This document shows, in pieces, positions 26,437-34,834 of a stretch of DNA of 64,000 nucleotides (within the stretch, counting starts at the first letter, position 1; each line of letters begins with the position of its first letter). This stretch comes from Myxococcus guangdongensis (GTDB lineage Bacteria > Myxococcota > Myxococcia > Myxococcales > Myxococcaceae), in assembly GCF_024198255.1 (NCBI RefSeq), contig NZ_JAJVKW010000015.1:1-64000 (forward strand), in the 5' to 3' direction. A program made the translations under genes and the position numbers. Under the pieces are notes generated by a model, which saw nothing but the letters and a program-made list of their open reading frames with translations, searched no databases and was not told the origin of the DNA.

Positions 26437-27138
26437 ATGGAACTGTCGGCTCCGATGCATCGCTGGGACGTCACGCCGACGGAGGCCGTGGCGCTCCAGC
26501 GCGAGCTCCGGGAACGGGTGGTGCTCCAACCCCCACCCGGTCTGAAGGTGGAGCGCGTCGCCGGGGCGGACGTGTCCACGGAGAAGGGGCGGGACACGGG
26601 CTTCGGTGGAATCGTGGTGCTGGACGCCGGCACGCTGGTCCCCGTGGCCCAGGCGGGTTCGGCGGTGACCCTCGGGTTTCCGTATGTGCCGGGGCTGCTC
26701 TCGTTCCGGGAGCTGCCCGTGGTGGCCGTCGCGTGGGAGCGGCTCTCGATGCGGCCCGACGTCCTCATCTTCGACGGGCACGGCATCGCCCATCCGCGGC
26801 GGCTGGGCATCGCGAGCCATGGTGGGCTCCTGTTCGGCATCCCCTCCATCGGCTGCGCCAAGTCCCTGCTCGTCGGCACGCACGGCAAGCTGGGAGACGC
26901 GCGCGGGTCCACGTCGCCCATCGTCCACAAGGGCGAGGTGGTGGGCATGGCGGTCCGCACGCGCAAGTCGGTGCAGCCCGTCTACGTCTCACCGGGGCAC
27001 CTGATGGACCTGCCCACGGCGGTGGAGCTGGTCCTGCGGGTGAGCCCGAAGTACCGCGAGCCGGAGACGACGCGCCACGCGCATCGGATGGTGAACGCGC
27101 TGCGCCGCGCGGACGGCGAGGCCGCGGAGCTGGAGTGA
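26437..27138 (+). CDS. nfi: Endonuclease V (deoxyinosine 3' endonuclease)
   Basis: 233 residues, the usual size. Family motifs in order: VERVAGADVSTE (metal-binding Asp), PYVPGLLSFRELP (wedge PYIP), DVLIFDGHGIAHPRRLGIAS (catalytic Asp and the HPRRxGxA loop), GIPSIGCAKS and the late PVYVSPGHLMDL. It cuts the second phosphodiester 3' of deoxyinosine in DNA (and inosine in RNA in some homologues), acting in the cytoplasm on deaminated bases. The start at 26437 is preceded by GGAGG. Confidence 0.95.
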   Translation: MELSAPMHRWDVTPTEAVALQRELRERVVLQPPPGLKVERVAGADVSTEKGRDTGFGGIVVLDAGTLVPVAQAGSAVTLGFPYVPGLLSFRELPVVAVAWERLSMRPDVLIFDGHGIAHPRRLGIASHGGLLFGIPSIGCAKSLLVGTHGKLGDARGSTSPIVHKGEVVGMAVRTRKSVQPVYVSPGHLMDLPTAVELVLRVSPKYREPETTRHAHRMVNALRRADGEAAELE

Positions 27139-27322
27139 GACGACCTCCCCGGATTTGACCGACGGCCCGACGACCTCTATGTCCAGAGTCCTCGAGATGG
27201 GGACGGTCCCGGGCGTGAGCACGGCCCGGGCGGATGTGTCCCCGGCCACCTGACGCGAAGAGGGCGTGGGCGCTCTCGTGACGGTGGCGCAGCGAAGGTG
27301 GGGGTCGCCCGTGGGAGCGTCG

Positions 27323-29665
27323 ATGCGGAGGTTGTCATCCCGGTGCAGTGAGCTGGCGTCGCATCACCCCGTCGTCGTGGTGGGGTCGGGGTATGGCGGC
27401 GCCATCACCGCCAGCCGACTCGCCCGGGCGGGGCGCCAGGTGTGTGTGCTGGAGCGGGGCCGCGAGCTGCAGCCGGGGGACTACCCGCGCACGGAGGCGG
27501 ACTTCGCTCAGGAGCTCCAGGTCCACATGGAGGCGGAGAGCAACGTCGACCTGGGGCGCGCCACGGCCTTGTTCGAATTGCACCGGGGCGGCGACGTGGC
27601 CGTGGTGTCGGGGTGTGGACTGGGCGGCACGTCCCTCATCAACGCCGGTGTGACGCTGCGGCCGGACCCGCGCGTGCTCCAGGATTCACGCTGGCCGGAG
27701 GCGTTCCGTCAGGACGTGCCCGGGCTCCTGGAGGATGGGTTCACCTGGGCCGAGCGCATGCTGCGGCCCACGCCCTATCCGGAGTCCTCGCCGCGCCTGG
27801 CCTCGCTGTCGGCCATGGAGCGCGCGGCCCGGCGCATGGGCGGCACCTTCAAGCGTCCGCCCCTGGCGGTCTCCTTCGAGGAGCAGGTGAACGACGCGGG
27901 CGTGAGGCAGGGCGCGTGCACGCTGTGCGGCGACTGCCTCACCGGCTGCAACCAGGGCGCGAAGAGCTCCGTGCTGATGAACTACCTGCCGGACGCGCAT
28001 CGCCACGGCGCGAAGGTCTTCACCGAGGTGTCCGTGCGCTACCTGGCGCGCGATGGGAATCGCTGGCGCATCTACTACCGGCCGATGAACACCGGGCGCG
28101 AGCGCTTCGAGGCGCCGGACCTGTGGCTGACGGCGGACCTGGTGGTGCTGGCGGCGGGCACCATGGGCACGGCGGAAATCCTGATGCGCTCGCGCGCACT
28201 GGGGCTTCCGCTGTCGAAGCAGCTGGGCCAGCGCTTCAGCGCCAACGGGGACGTGATGGCCTTTGGCTACAACACGGACGTGCCCGTCAACGGCGTGGGC
28301 CACGGCGTGAATCCGCCAGAGGGCCGCGAGCCGGTGGGCCCCACCATCAGCGGCATCATCGACGCGCGCGCGACGGCCCGGCAGGAGGACGGCATGGTCA
28401 TCGAGAACGGGGCCATGCCTGGCGCGTTCGGCAAGCCGATGCTGGCGCTGCTCTCCGCCGCGGCCGCGGTGGGCGGCGAGGACATGGACTCGGGGCTGAA
28501 GGACAAGCTGGAGGAGCTGGCCCGGGTGGCGGACAGCGCGGTGCGTGGCCCGTACCACGGGGCCATGCGCAACACGCAGACCTTCCTCGTGATGTCCCAC
28601 GACGCGGGAGCGGGGGAGCTGCGCATGGAGGGGGACCGGGTGCGGGTGCACTGGCCGGACGTGGGCACACAGCCGGAGCTCGCGCGTGTGGACCAGCGGC
28701 TGCGCGAGGCCACGGCGGCCCTGGGTGGCACCTTCGTGCGCAACCCGCTGTGGAACCGGCTCACCGGACACGAGGTGCTGTGCACCCATCCGCTCGGTGG
28801 CTGCGTCATGGCGGAGCATGCGGGCGCGGGCGTCGTGGACCATGAGGGGCGCGTGTTCTCCGGTCATGAGGGGAGCGAGGTCCACGAGGGGCTCTATGTC
28901 AGCGACGGCTCGGTGATTCCGAGGTCGCTTGGGACCAACCCGCTGTTCACCATCTCCGCGGTGGCCGAGCGCTCCGTCGCGCTGCTGGCGCGTCGACGCG
29001 ACTGGCACATCGACTACACGCCCGCGTTGGAGTCCCCCAATGCGGACGCGCGGACTCCGGTGGGCGTGCGCTTCTCCGAGACGATGTACGGGCACGTCTC
29101 CGGCGCGGTGCACGAGCACGAGTTCGTCGCGGGAGACCCGAAGCGGGAGGACGCCACGCGGCTGCGCTTCGTCGTCACGGTGGAGACGCGGGACCTGGAG
29201 CGCACGCTCGAGGACCGACTGCACCCGCTGTCACTCTCCGGCATGGTGGAGGCCCTGGCGTTGTCACCTCGGCCGCTCGTCGTGGAGGGTGGCGAGCTGC
29301 ACCTGATGACCCAGGAGGGCGCGCGTCCTGGCGGGCGGCGGATGCGCTACCTGCTGCCGCTCGTCGCCGAGTCAGGCGAGCGCTTCTTCCTCGATGGGTA
29401 CAAGGACGTCTACGACGATGCGGGGTTCGACCTGTGGGCCGACACCACGCGGCTGCTCGTGTCGGTGTACCGGGGAACGGACACCTCGGGCCCCTGTGTC
29501 GCGCGCGGGGTGCTGTCGCTGGACCCGGCGGATTTCGCGAAGCAGCTCTCCACCTTGCGCGTGCTCGGCGCGCGGGACGCAGCGGGGCACTGGCAGGCGC
29601 TGCTGCGCTTCGGCCGCTTCTTCTTCGGCGCCCTCTACGACACCTACGTGAAGAAGGCCGCGTAG
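27323..29665 (+). CDS. GMC-family oxidoreductase (cholesterol-oxidase-like)
   Basis: 780 residues. The FAD-binding motif HHPVVVVGSGYGGAITASRL lies at about residue 15. GCGLGGTSLINAGV is the GMC signature 1 region, GACTLCGDCLTGCNQGAKSS is a Cys-rich turn seen in cholesterol-oxidase-like GMC enzymes, and CTHPLGGCVMAEH ... LYVSDGSVIPRSLGTNPLFT is the C-terminal catalytic block with the active His-Pro. Residues after about 570 form an extra domain of about 210 residues not present in standard GMC enzymes, probably substrate-binding. GGGAG precedes the ATG at 27323. It probably oxidises a sterol or hydrophobic alcohol. Confidence 0.88.
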   Translation: MRRLSSRCSELASHHPVVVVGSGYGGAITASRLARAGRQVCVLERGRELQPGDYPRTEADFAQELQVHMEAESNVDLGRATALFELHRGGDVAVVSGCGLGGTSLINAGVTLRPDPRVLQDSRWPEAFRQDVPGLLEDGFTWAERMLRPTPYPESSPRLASLSAMERAARRMGGTFKRPPLAVSFEEQVNDAGVRQGACTLCGDCLTGCNQGAKSSVLMNYLPDAHRHGAKVFTEVSVRYLARDGNRWRIYYRPMNTGRERFEAPDLWLTADLVVLAAGTMGTAEILMRSRALGLPLSKQLGQRFSANGDVMAFGYNTDVPVNGVGHGVNPPEGREPVGPTISGIIDARATARQEDGMVIENGAMPGAFGKPMLALLSAAAAVGGEDMDSGLKDKLEELARVADSAVRGPYHGAMRNTQTFLVMSHDAGAGELRMEGDRVRVHWPDVGTQPELARVDQRLREATAALGGTFVRNPLWNRLTGHEVLCTHPLGGCVMAEHAGAGVVDHEGRVFSGHEGSEVHEGLYVSDGSVIPRSLGTNPLFTISAVAERSVALLARRRDWHIDYTPALESPNADARTPVGVRFSETMYGHVSGAVHEHEFVAGDPKREDATRLRFVVTVETRDLERTLEDRLHPLSLSGMVEALALSPRPLVVEGGELHLMTQEGARPGGRRMRYLLPLVAESGERFFLDGYKDVYDDAGFDLWADTTRLLVSVYRGTDTSGPCVARGVLSLDPADFAKQLSTLRVLGARDAAGHWQALLRFGRFFFGALYDTYVKKAA

Positions 29666-29769
29666 CGGGCGGGGAGCCAGCGGCCCGTTCCGTCGTGTCA
29701 GTGGGCGGTGCTCCTCCCGCGCGCCGTGGGCAACCTGACCCCACGAAGACACTGTGGGAGGACACGGCC

Positions 29770-30276
29770 ATGGCGGACAAGCGGGAGCGCGAAGGGCAGG
29801 AGTCTTCTTCAGCGGACGGCTCGAGCGAGCGAGGCGGCCTGCCCATCGAGGTCCGCCGCGCCCGTCGGAAGGAAGCGCACGCGAGCCAGCACTACGCGGC
29901 CTTCCTCAAGCACCTGTGCGAGCGGGGCGGCATGTCTCCCTCGGTGGCCGAGCAGGCCGCGGTGTCCGTGCTCTGCGCGGTGGAGCAGCGCATCACCCAG
30001 GGCGAGACGCAGGACCTGGAGGCGCAGCTCCCCAACAAGCTGACGCTGCTGCTGCACCGCTGCGAGCGTCACGAGGATGAGCTGCCCAAGGGCTTCGGCC
30101 GCGAGGAGCTGCTCGCGCGCGTGGGTGAGGACCTGGCCCTCAACCCGGAGGCGGTGGAGCCCGTGGTCCGCGCGGTGCTCAACTCCGTGCGGGCGCAGAT
30201 TTCCGAGGGCGAGGCCGAGGACGTCATGGACCAGCTCCCCGAGGACCTGCGGGAGCTGTGGCGCCGTCCGAGCTGA
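29770..30276 (+). CDS. DUF2267-like protein
   Basis: 168 residues. Two similar halves with 'FLKHLCERGGMSPSVAEQAA', RITQGETQDLEAQLPNKL and, later, ISEGEAEDVMDQLPEDL, the two-fold pattern of DUF2267. The N-terminal 35 residues are charged and disordered. GGGAGGA precedes the ATG. Function unknown; members are often found near stress genes. It converges with the JAMM gene with 2 bp between stop codons. Confidence 0.75.
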   Translation: MADKREREGQESSSADGSSERGGLPIEVRRARRKEAHASQHYAAFLKHLCERGGMSPSVAEQAAVSVLCAVEQRITQGETQDLEAQLPNKLTLLLHRCERHEDELPKGFGREELLARVGEDLALNPEAVEPVVRAVLNSVRAQISEGEAEDVMDQLPEDLRELWRRPS

Positions 30277-30278
30277 CG

Positions 30279-30650
30279 TCAGGCCCGCGCCATCGGCGTG
30301 TACTGCATGCCGGAGATTTCGCGCAGGGGGCCAGTCCACCAGGGCTCCTCGGAGACCCAGACGTCGCGGCCCTCCACGCGGGCCACCATGCCGCCGGGCG
30401 CCACGACGGAGAAGCGGGGCGCGCGTCCGAGCGCCTCGGTCAACGCGGTCATCGTCGTCTCGTCCTCCTCGGAGAAGCCGAGCGGACCCTCGGGGTGGCT
30501 GTGCGCCACCTCCACCAGCTCCTCACGCCAGTACCAGATGGCCTCCCAGCGCGCGCGGGAGTCGGGCAGCAGGACGGGACTCTCGGAGGCCTCGCACCAC
30601 AGCACCTCCTCGTCCTGTCCGATGAGCAGACACACCTCATGCGTCGACAT
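30279..30650 (-). CDS. JAMM/MPN-domain protein (putative metallopeptidase)
   Basis: 123 residues, a minimal JAB1/MPN domain. The zinc motif is complete: VEVAHSHPEGPLGFSEEDET gives H-x-H-x7-S-x2-D near residues 49-62. The general-base Glu could be the one early in EVCLLIGQDEEV. Bacterial JAMM proteins remove Ub-like tags or cut small peptides; some belong to RNA-repair or E1-linked cassettes. It is the last gene of the minus-strand run Y RNA, Ro60-like, unknown, JAMM, 22 bp after the previous stop, with AGAGGAGG upstream. A linked E1-like gene lies about 10 kb away. Confidence 0.78.
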   Translation of the reverse strand: MSTHEVCLLIGQDEEVLWCEASESPVLLPDSRARWEAIWYWREELVEVAHSHPEGPLGFSEEDETTMTALTEALGRAPRFSVVAPGGMVARVEGRDVWVSEEPWWTGPLREISGMQYTPMARA

Positions 30651-30671
30651 GGCTCCTCCTCTCTTCCCGTG

Positions 30672-31679
30672 TCACGCGTGCCGGGTGATGACCAGCACGT
30701 CGGTATCGATGGCCTCGCGGATGACCGAAGGCAGGCTCTCCAGCGTCACCTCGCTGTCCGCGCCCGCCAGGCACACGCCCGCGTCCATCACCTGGAGCGT
30801 GCGCGCGTCCACGATGGAGACGAACCGCTCCCCCATGAAGCTGAACGTCACCTCCAACTGGCTCCCCGCCATGCGGCGATGATGGAGCAGCCGCGCCCCC
30901 GCGCCCTGCAACGCCACCTCCGCGCGCGAGTGGTCTCCCACCGGCGCACCCCGGCCCCAGGACGCGTCGCCCGACAGCACCCGCCGACGGGCCTCCTGGG
31001 CCAGCTCGGTGGCGCGGACCGTCTGCGCCTCGTCCCGGGCACGCCGCTGCTCGGCCATCCGCCGTGCCTCGAGCACCCGCTGGTGGGTCCGCCGCTCCTC
31101 CGCCAGGGCCCTCAGGCAGGACTCCGCCTCCGGACGGCCCAGCTCGGCCACCTTCAACACCCGCCCTCGCGTCTCCGCGGGGGCGAAGCGGATGTCCAAC
31201 ACCCGCGACGTGGCCTCCAGCAGCGCATAGCCGAACGCCGCGCGCAGCGGAGCGCTCACGCCCTTCACGGATGCCAGCGGCTGGCCCTCCTCCAGGGCCC
31301 GACGCGCGGCGTCCTCCGCCTCGCCCTCGAACTCCACGCCGTCGAACAACAGCGCGCCGTCATGCCAGCGCCGCGCGCTCACGGGCGCGAGCGGTGACGG
31401 CTCGTCCTCCGGCATCAGCTCCAGGGGCCTGGCCACGGCGCCCTCGAGCACCAGACGCGCTCCCCACACATGTCCACGCACCCGCGGCAGCGCCTCCAGG
31501 CCCTCGGGCCCTGCGGGCTCACGGGCGGTGGCCTCTCGCCCCTTCAACTCGAAGCGCCACCACCCCGGGGCCACGGGGGAGGTGACACGGAGGCGTCGCG
31601 TGGCGGTGTCCACGGTGCCGCCGCCCAGGTACGGCAGCACCGCCGACTCCACCTTCCCGAGGAACTTCCGGTAGTCCAC
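30672..31679 (-). CDS. Unknown protein linked to the Ro60-like gene
   Basis: 335 residues from a GTG with AAGGAGG upstream, 32 bp after the Ro60-like stop. The N-terminal half is mixed alpha/beta (VTSPVAPGWWRFELKGREA, GHVWGARLVLEGAVARPLEL). The middle is a charged coiled coil at about 195-235 (LAEERRTHQRVLEARRMAEQ and on), and the C-terminus is beta-rich (LEVTFSFMGERFVSIVDART). No known domain is recognised. Its place in the operon between the Ro60-like and JAMM genes suggests a partner or adaptor, possibly RNA- or tag-binding. Confidence 0.65.
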   Translation of the reverse strand: MDYRKFLGKVESAVLPYLGGGTVDTATRRLRVTSPVAPGWWRFELKGREATAREPAGPEGLEALPRVRGHVWGARLVLEGAVARPLELMPEDEPSPLAPVSARRWHDGALLFDGVEFEGEAEDAARRALEEGQPLASVKGVSAPLRAAFGYALLEATSRVLDIRFAPAETRGRVLKVAELGRPEAESCLRALAEERRTHQRVLEARRMAEQRRARDEAQTVRATELAQEARRRVLSGDASWGRGAPVGDHSRAEVALQGAGARLLHHRRMAGSQLEVTFSFMGERFVSIVDARTLQVMDAGVCLAGADSEVTLESLPSVIREAIDTDVLVITRHA

Positions 31680-31711
31680 GACGCCTCCTTGCCTTCACCA
31701 CGACTTCGCGC

Positions 31712-33475
31712 TCACGCCACCTTCAACAGCGGCGTGCGCATCACCCGCTCGACCCAGCCGGACTGGCTGGCACCGGGCATCGTCGGCGCGTCCAGCAGCG
31801 CCTTGAGCACCCGGGGGACCTGGTAGGGGTCCGCGAACTGGTCCACGTTCACCTCGCTGAAGGGCACCCGCAGCTGGCTCGCGCACGTGCGCACCGTGTT
31901 GCCACGGCCACCCGCCACGCTCACCAACAGCGCCATCGCCGCCACCGGGAAGCCGACGTCACGGAACGCCCGGGCGAACTGGTCGCCCGCCTCGCCCGCC
32001 TCGTCGCCCACCACGATGACCACCAGCTTCGCCCCCTCCGGCACCCTCATCCCGTCCCGGTGCAGCGCGTGCACGCCGGCCGCGTGCGTCGTGCCACCCG
32101 AGGCCTTCAGCCCCGCGAGCATGTGCTGCACCGCCGTGCGGTTGGAGGCCTTGGGACGCAGCACGGTGCCCATCGTGTCGAACGCCGCGATGTGCAGCTT
32201 CTCCATCGGGAAGCCCGCGAGGATGCGCGCGAGCGCCTCCTTCGAGTTCTCGATGGCCCCGTCCATGGAGCCCGACTTGTCGATGAGGAACATCACCCGC
32301 ACGTCGGTCTCCGCCGTCGCCTCCGCCACCGCCTGTCGTGCCGCGTTGTCGCTCGCCTCCTCCAGCTTCTGGCGCAGCACCTCGCTGCGCACGTTCTTCG
32401 CGATGTTGAGCGCCCGCTGGTCCGTCGCCGTCTGCACGGCCTTCTCCCAGCGCGCGCGCACCGTGGGCTCCGCGAGCAGCCCCAGCTCCTCCAACGTGGG
32501 CGTCATCAGCCGCAGGTCGCGGTCCGACAGCGAGGGCAACAGCGCCACCATGATGGCCGGCGTCATCCCCACGTCCTTCGGCAGCCGGCCCACGACCTCC
32601 TTGTAGGAGAGCCGCTCGGAATCAATCCACTCGCAGATCTCCGCCTCGGACAGCCCGTCGAAGCGCTCGCGCTTGACCAACGTCAGCCCGCTCAGGCCCA
32701 CCGTGCGGTGCCCGCCCTCGGCCTGCTTCTGCTTCCAGCCGAGCACCTCGAAGAAGCCCTGCGTGAGCGGCTTGTAGCCCGCCTTGCGCGCCAGCTTCTT
32801 CAACGTCTCCTTGTAGCCGGCCTTCATCAGGCCCTGGAGCATCGACAGGTTGGACTCCCGCGCGGCCAGCCACCTGGACGCCACGCGCTTCCAGCGGCCC
32901 ATGGGCGGCTTGCGCGACGCCGGGTCCCCGAAGCCCGCCGCGCGGTTGAGGCTGGCGATGTCCGGCAGCTCGAGCAGCTCCGCCACCCGCAGCACCGCCT
33001 TGGGCGTGAGCATCCGCGTGGACTTGCGCTCGTAGTGCAGCACCATGGCCTCGCCGATGGAGCGGTAGTCGTCGTCGTGGAACGCCACCTGGCCGTCGTC
33101 ACCGCGCACCGGCTGGCCCGCGTGCTGCTGCACCAGCATGAGCGCGCACGTGGCCACCTTCAGGTCACGCCAGTCCGTCTGCGTCAGCGCGTACGACGCG
33201 AAGTGAGCCATCAGCTCCGAGTTGAGCTGGTGGATGTCGAGCAGCTGTCGGTAGAGCTTCACCGCCGCGGGCACGAAGAGGCCCGGCTTGACGGGCTTGC
33301 CCACCGTGCGCTGCGCCGGCGTGGCGTGCGCCGCGGCCACCCAGGTTCCACCCACGTCCAGGCCAGGACGGTTGTGCCACAGGTGGGCCGAGCCGCTGAG
33401 CACCAGGTCCAGGAGCTTCTCGGCGGGGCCTCGCTGGGACTCGGGCAACAGCTGCGTGTTCGGGTTCGTCGACAT
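31712..33475 (-). CDS. Ro60-like RNA-binding protein (helical repeats plus vWA)
   Basis: 587 residues. Residues 1-385 are alpha-helical repeats with the general pattern of TROVE domains (TDWRDLKVATCALMLVQQHA, LHYERKSTRMLTPKAVLRVA, LMTPTLEELGLL, RALNIAKNVRSEVL). Residues 392-560 are a von Willebrand A domain with a complete MIDAS start: VRVMFLIDKSGSMDG (399-403), GGTTHAAG and VVGDEAGE. Size and order match Ro60/Rsr (about 530). Ro60 is a ring that binds Y RNA and misfolded RNA ends. The Y RNA candidate lies 160 bp upstream on the same strand. The start at 33475 has AAGGGGG upstream. The TROVE assignment is by architecture, since sequence similarity is weak. Confidence 0.75.
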   Translation of the reverse strand: MSTNPNTQLLPESQRGPAEKLLDLVLSGSAHLWHNRPGLDVGGTWVAAAHATPAQRTVGKPVKPGLFVPAAVKLYRQLLDIHQLNSELMAHFASYALTQTDWRDLKVATCALMLVQQHAGQPVRGDDGQVAFHDDDYRSIGEAMVLHYERKSTRMLTPKAVLRVAELLELPDIASLNRAAGFGDPASRKPPMGRWKRVASRWLAARESNLSMLQGLMKAGYKETLKKLARKAGYKPLTQGFFEVLGWKQKQAEGGHRTVGLSGLTLVKRERFDGLSEAEICEWIDSERLSYKEVVGRLPKDVGMTPAIMVALLPSLSDRDLRLMTPTLEELGLLAEPTVRARWEKAVQTATDQRALNIAKNVRSEVLRQKLEEASDNAARQAVAEATAETDVRVMFLIDKSGSMDGAIENSKEALARILAGFPMEKLHIAAFDTMGTVLRPKASNRTAVQHMLAGLKASGGTTHAAGVHALHRDGMRVPEGAKLVVIVVGDEAGEAGDQFARAFRDVGFPVAAMALLVSVAGGRGNTVRTCASQLRVPFSEVNVDQFADPYQVPRVLKALLDAPTMPGASQSGWVERVMRTPLLKVA

Positions 33476-33634
33476 GGGGAGTCCCCCTTTCGGGACGTAC
33501 GGCGGGTCAGGCGCGGGGCGGACCTCGAGCCCGACAGGGCCCTGGGAGTGCACCGCGCGTGGAGCGCACGGGGGGCTTCATGTGCACGAGGCACGGCCAC
33601 CCGCGCGAAGCTGTGAGGGAGGAGGAAGGAAGGT

Positions 33635-33767
33635 GCGCCCGAGTGACGAGGCCGGTGATGCTGGATTGAATGTCCAGTGTTCTACCGTTGAACTACGGAG
33701 CCTGACGGCCCCGGCGGGATTCGAACCCGCACCTCTCATTGCGTGTCTGGCCCTGTCGGCCGGGCGC
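33635..33767 (-). ncRNA. Y RNA (YrlA-like) with permuted tRNA-like domain, copy 1
   Basis: About 133 nt on the minus strand. Outer stem: GCGCCCG pairs with CGGGCGC, then a 3x3 internal loop (GCC/ACT), then GACAGGGCC with GGCCTCGTC (one A-C mismatch). Inside, in order: AGACACGC linker, T arm GCGGG TTCGAAT CCCGC, 3' acceptor strand CGGGGCC, loop GTCA, 5' acceptor strand GGCTCCG (7 pairs), T-A, D arm GTTC AACGGTA GAAC, anticodon-like arm CTGGA CATTCAA TCCAG. The parts of a tRNA are all present but in circularly permuted order, with the acceptor closed, so it cannot be charged. This is the known plan of bacterial Y RNAs. It lies upstream of the Ro60-like gene. Boundaries are set by the outer stem, not by a promoter or terminator. 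Confidence 0.75.
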
Positions 33768-33807
33768 GAAGCTTTTCAATCGGAGTCGACGCGTCGCTGA
33801 CGGATGC

Positions 33808-34515
33808 TCACGAGTAGACGCACACGTCGCCATGCACCGGGAACTTCGCCACGTCCTTGCCACCCCGGTACGTCTTCCGGGCTGGCACCGAGACGAGTTC
33901 CCAGGTCGGCAGCACCACCGCCGTCAGGGAGCGTCCGTAGACACACCCCGTGTCGATGCCCACCGCGTGCTCGGTGACGAGCGGCTGGTCGAACACGGTG
34001 TGTCCGAAGATGACCCGCTCCGGGCCCTTCCAGTGGTGGGTCCAGAACGTCCACCCCTGCGGTGCCTTGGAGGGCCAGTAGCTCTTCTTGCCGGGCGGCT
34101 GGATGCACTGCGCGTGGAGCAGGTGGTACGGGTCCTGCGCCTCCACGGGCAGGCCGGGCATCATCCCGGCGTGGACGACGACGGCGTTGTGCTCGGGCAG
34201 CCGCAGGTAGTGGGGCAGCCGGGCCATCCACTCGTAGTGCTCGGGCTCGAGCACCTGACGGGTCTCCAGGTGGTCGGGATTCAGCCGCTCGGCGGCGCGG
34301 TGGCGCTGCTGCAGCGTCGTCTCCTCGTGGTTGCCCAGGATGGCCTCGTGCCGCATGGCCAGCTCCACGCACTCCCGGCGCTTGGGCCCCCGGTCCACCA
34401 GGTCCCCCGCGAAGATGACGCGGTCGCTGGAGGTGGCCCCCACCTTGGCGAGCAGCTCCAGGGCCTCGTCGTGGCAGCCATGGAGGTCTCCGATGACGAT
34501 GGTGCGGGGGGACAT
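33808..34515 (-). CDS. ApaH/PrpE-like metallophosphatase
   Basis: 235 residues. Calcineurin-like phosphatase motifs in order: TIVIGDLHGCHDEALELL (GDxHG), VIFAGDLVDRGPKRRE (GDxxDRG), AILGNHEE (GNHE), VVVHAGMMPGLP and RVIFGHTVFDQPL (GHT). This set defines the PPP-type/ApaH/PrpE group, which splits phosphoesters such as Ap4A, capped RNA ends or phosphoproteins. It is co-directional with, and ends 41 bp before, the Y RNA of the Ro60-like locus, so a role on RNA 5' or 3' ends is attractive but unproven. A tail of about 40 residues past the core (ARKTYRGGKDVAKF) is unremarkable. Confidence 0.88.
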   Translation of the reverse strand: MSPRTIVIGDLHGCHDEALELLAKVGATSSDRVIFAGDLVDRGPKRRECVELAMRHEAILGNHEETTLQQRHRAAERLNPDHLETRQVLEPEHYEWMARLPHYLRLPEHNAVVVHAGMMPGLPVEAQDPYHLLHAQCIQPPGKKSYWPSKAPQGWTFWTHHWKGPERVIFGHTVFDQPLVTEHAVGIDTGCVYGRSLTAVVLPTWELVSVPARKTYRGGKDVAKFPVHGDVCVYS

Positions 34516-34834
34516 GACTTGGGGTTCCTTGGAAGCGGGAGGGTGGGCGGGCGCCCGGAAGCAATGCGGCCAGGGACGGGGGCCCCCCATGTTCCTGACC
34601 GGGAAATTCCCGTTCCCCCTCTGGGATGGCCCCGGGGATAATCCTGTCAGGAAGTCGGCGACCCGGGCGTCGGGCTTCGTGGGTGCCACGACTGTCCGGT
34701 CGTCCGGGTGGCCTGGGCACCCCTGCTCCACTCGGAGGCTGCCTGCGGATGCCAACGTGGTACCTTGCCGCGCGACATCCCTGTAATCCCATCTCCCGGG
34801 GCGGGTCTCCGGGCACAGCTCCCAGGTCCTTCCG
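34516..34834. other. Divergent promoter region
   Basis: 319 bp between the phosphatase (minus) and an ECF sigma gene (plus). I see no gene. GATAAT at 34637-34642 could be a -10 hexamer on the plus strand, but no good -35 was found at the right distance. Confidence 0.4.

Noticed and set aside
24339-27158. A plus-strand open frame of over 900 codons opposite three minus-strand genes
   Set aside because: Low-information Arg/Gly/Ala/His-rich translation, no signal or domain, and the opposite strand has genes with signal peptides and motifs. High GC removes stop codons from opposite frames. The same reasoning removes long frames at 32060-33616, 36129-37811, 45569-47527 and 53765-58150.
33635-33767. 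Reading the permuted tRNA-like loci as two adjacent ordinary tRNAs or as decayed tRNAs
   Set aside because: Neither half has a partner on its outer side, whereas the inner halves complete each other with a 7-bp acceptor stem, and the outer ends pair with each other at both loci. Decay would not give compensatory changes.
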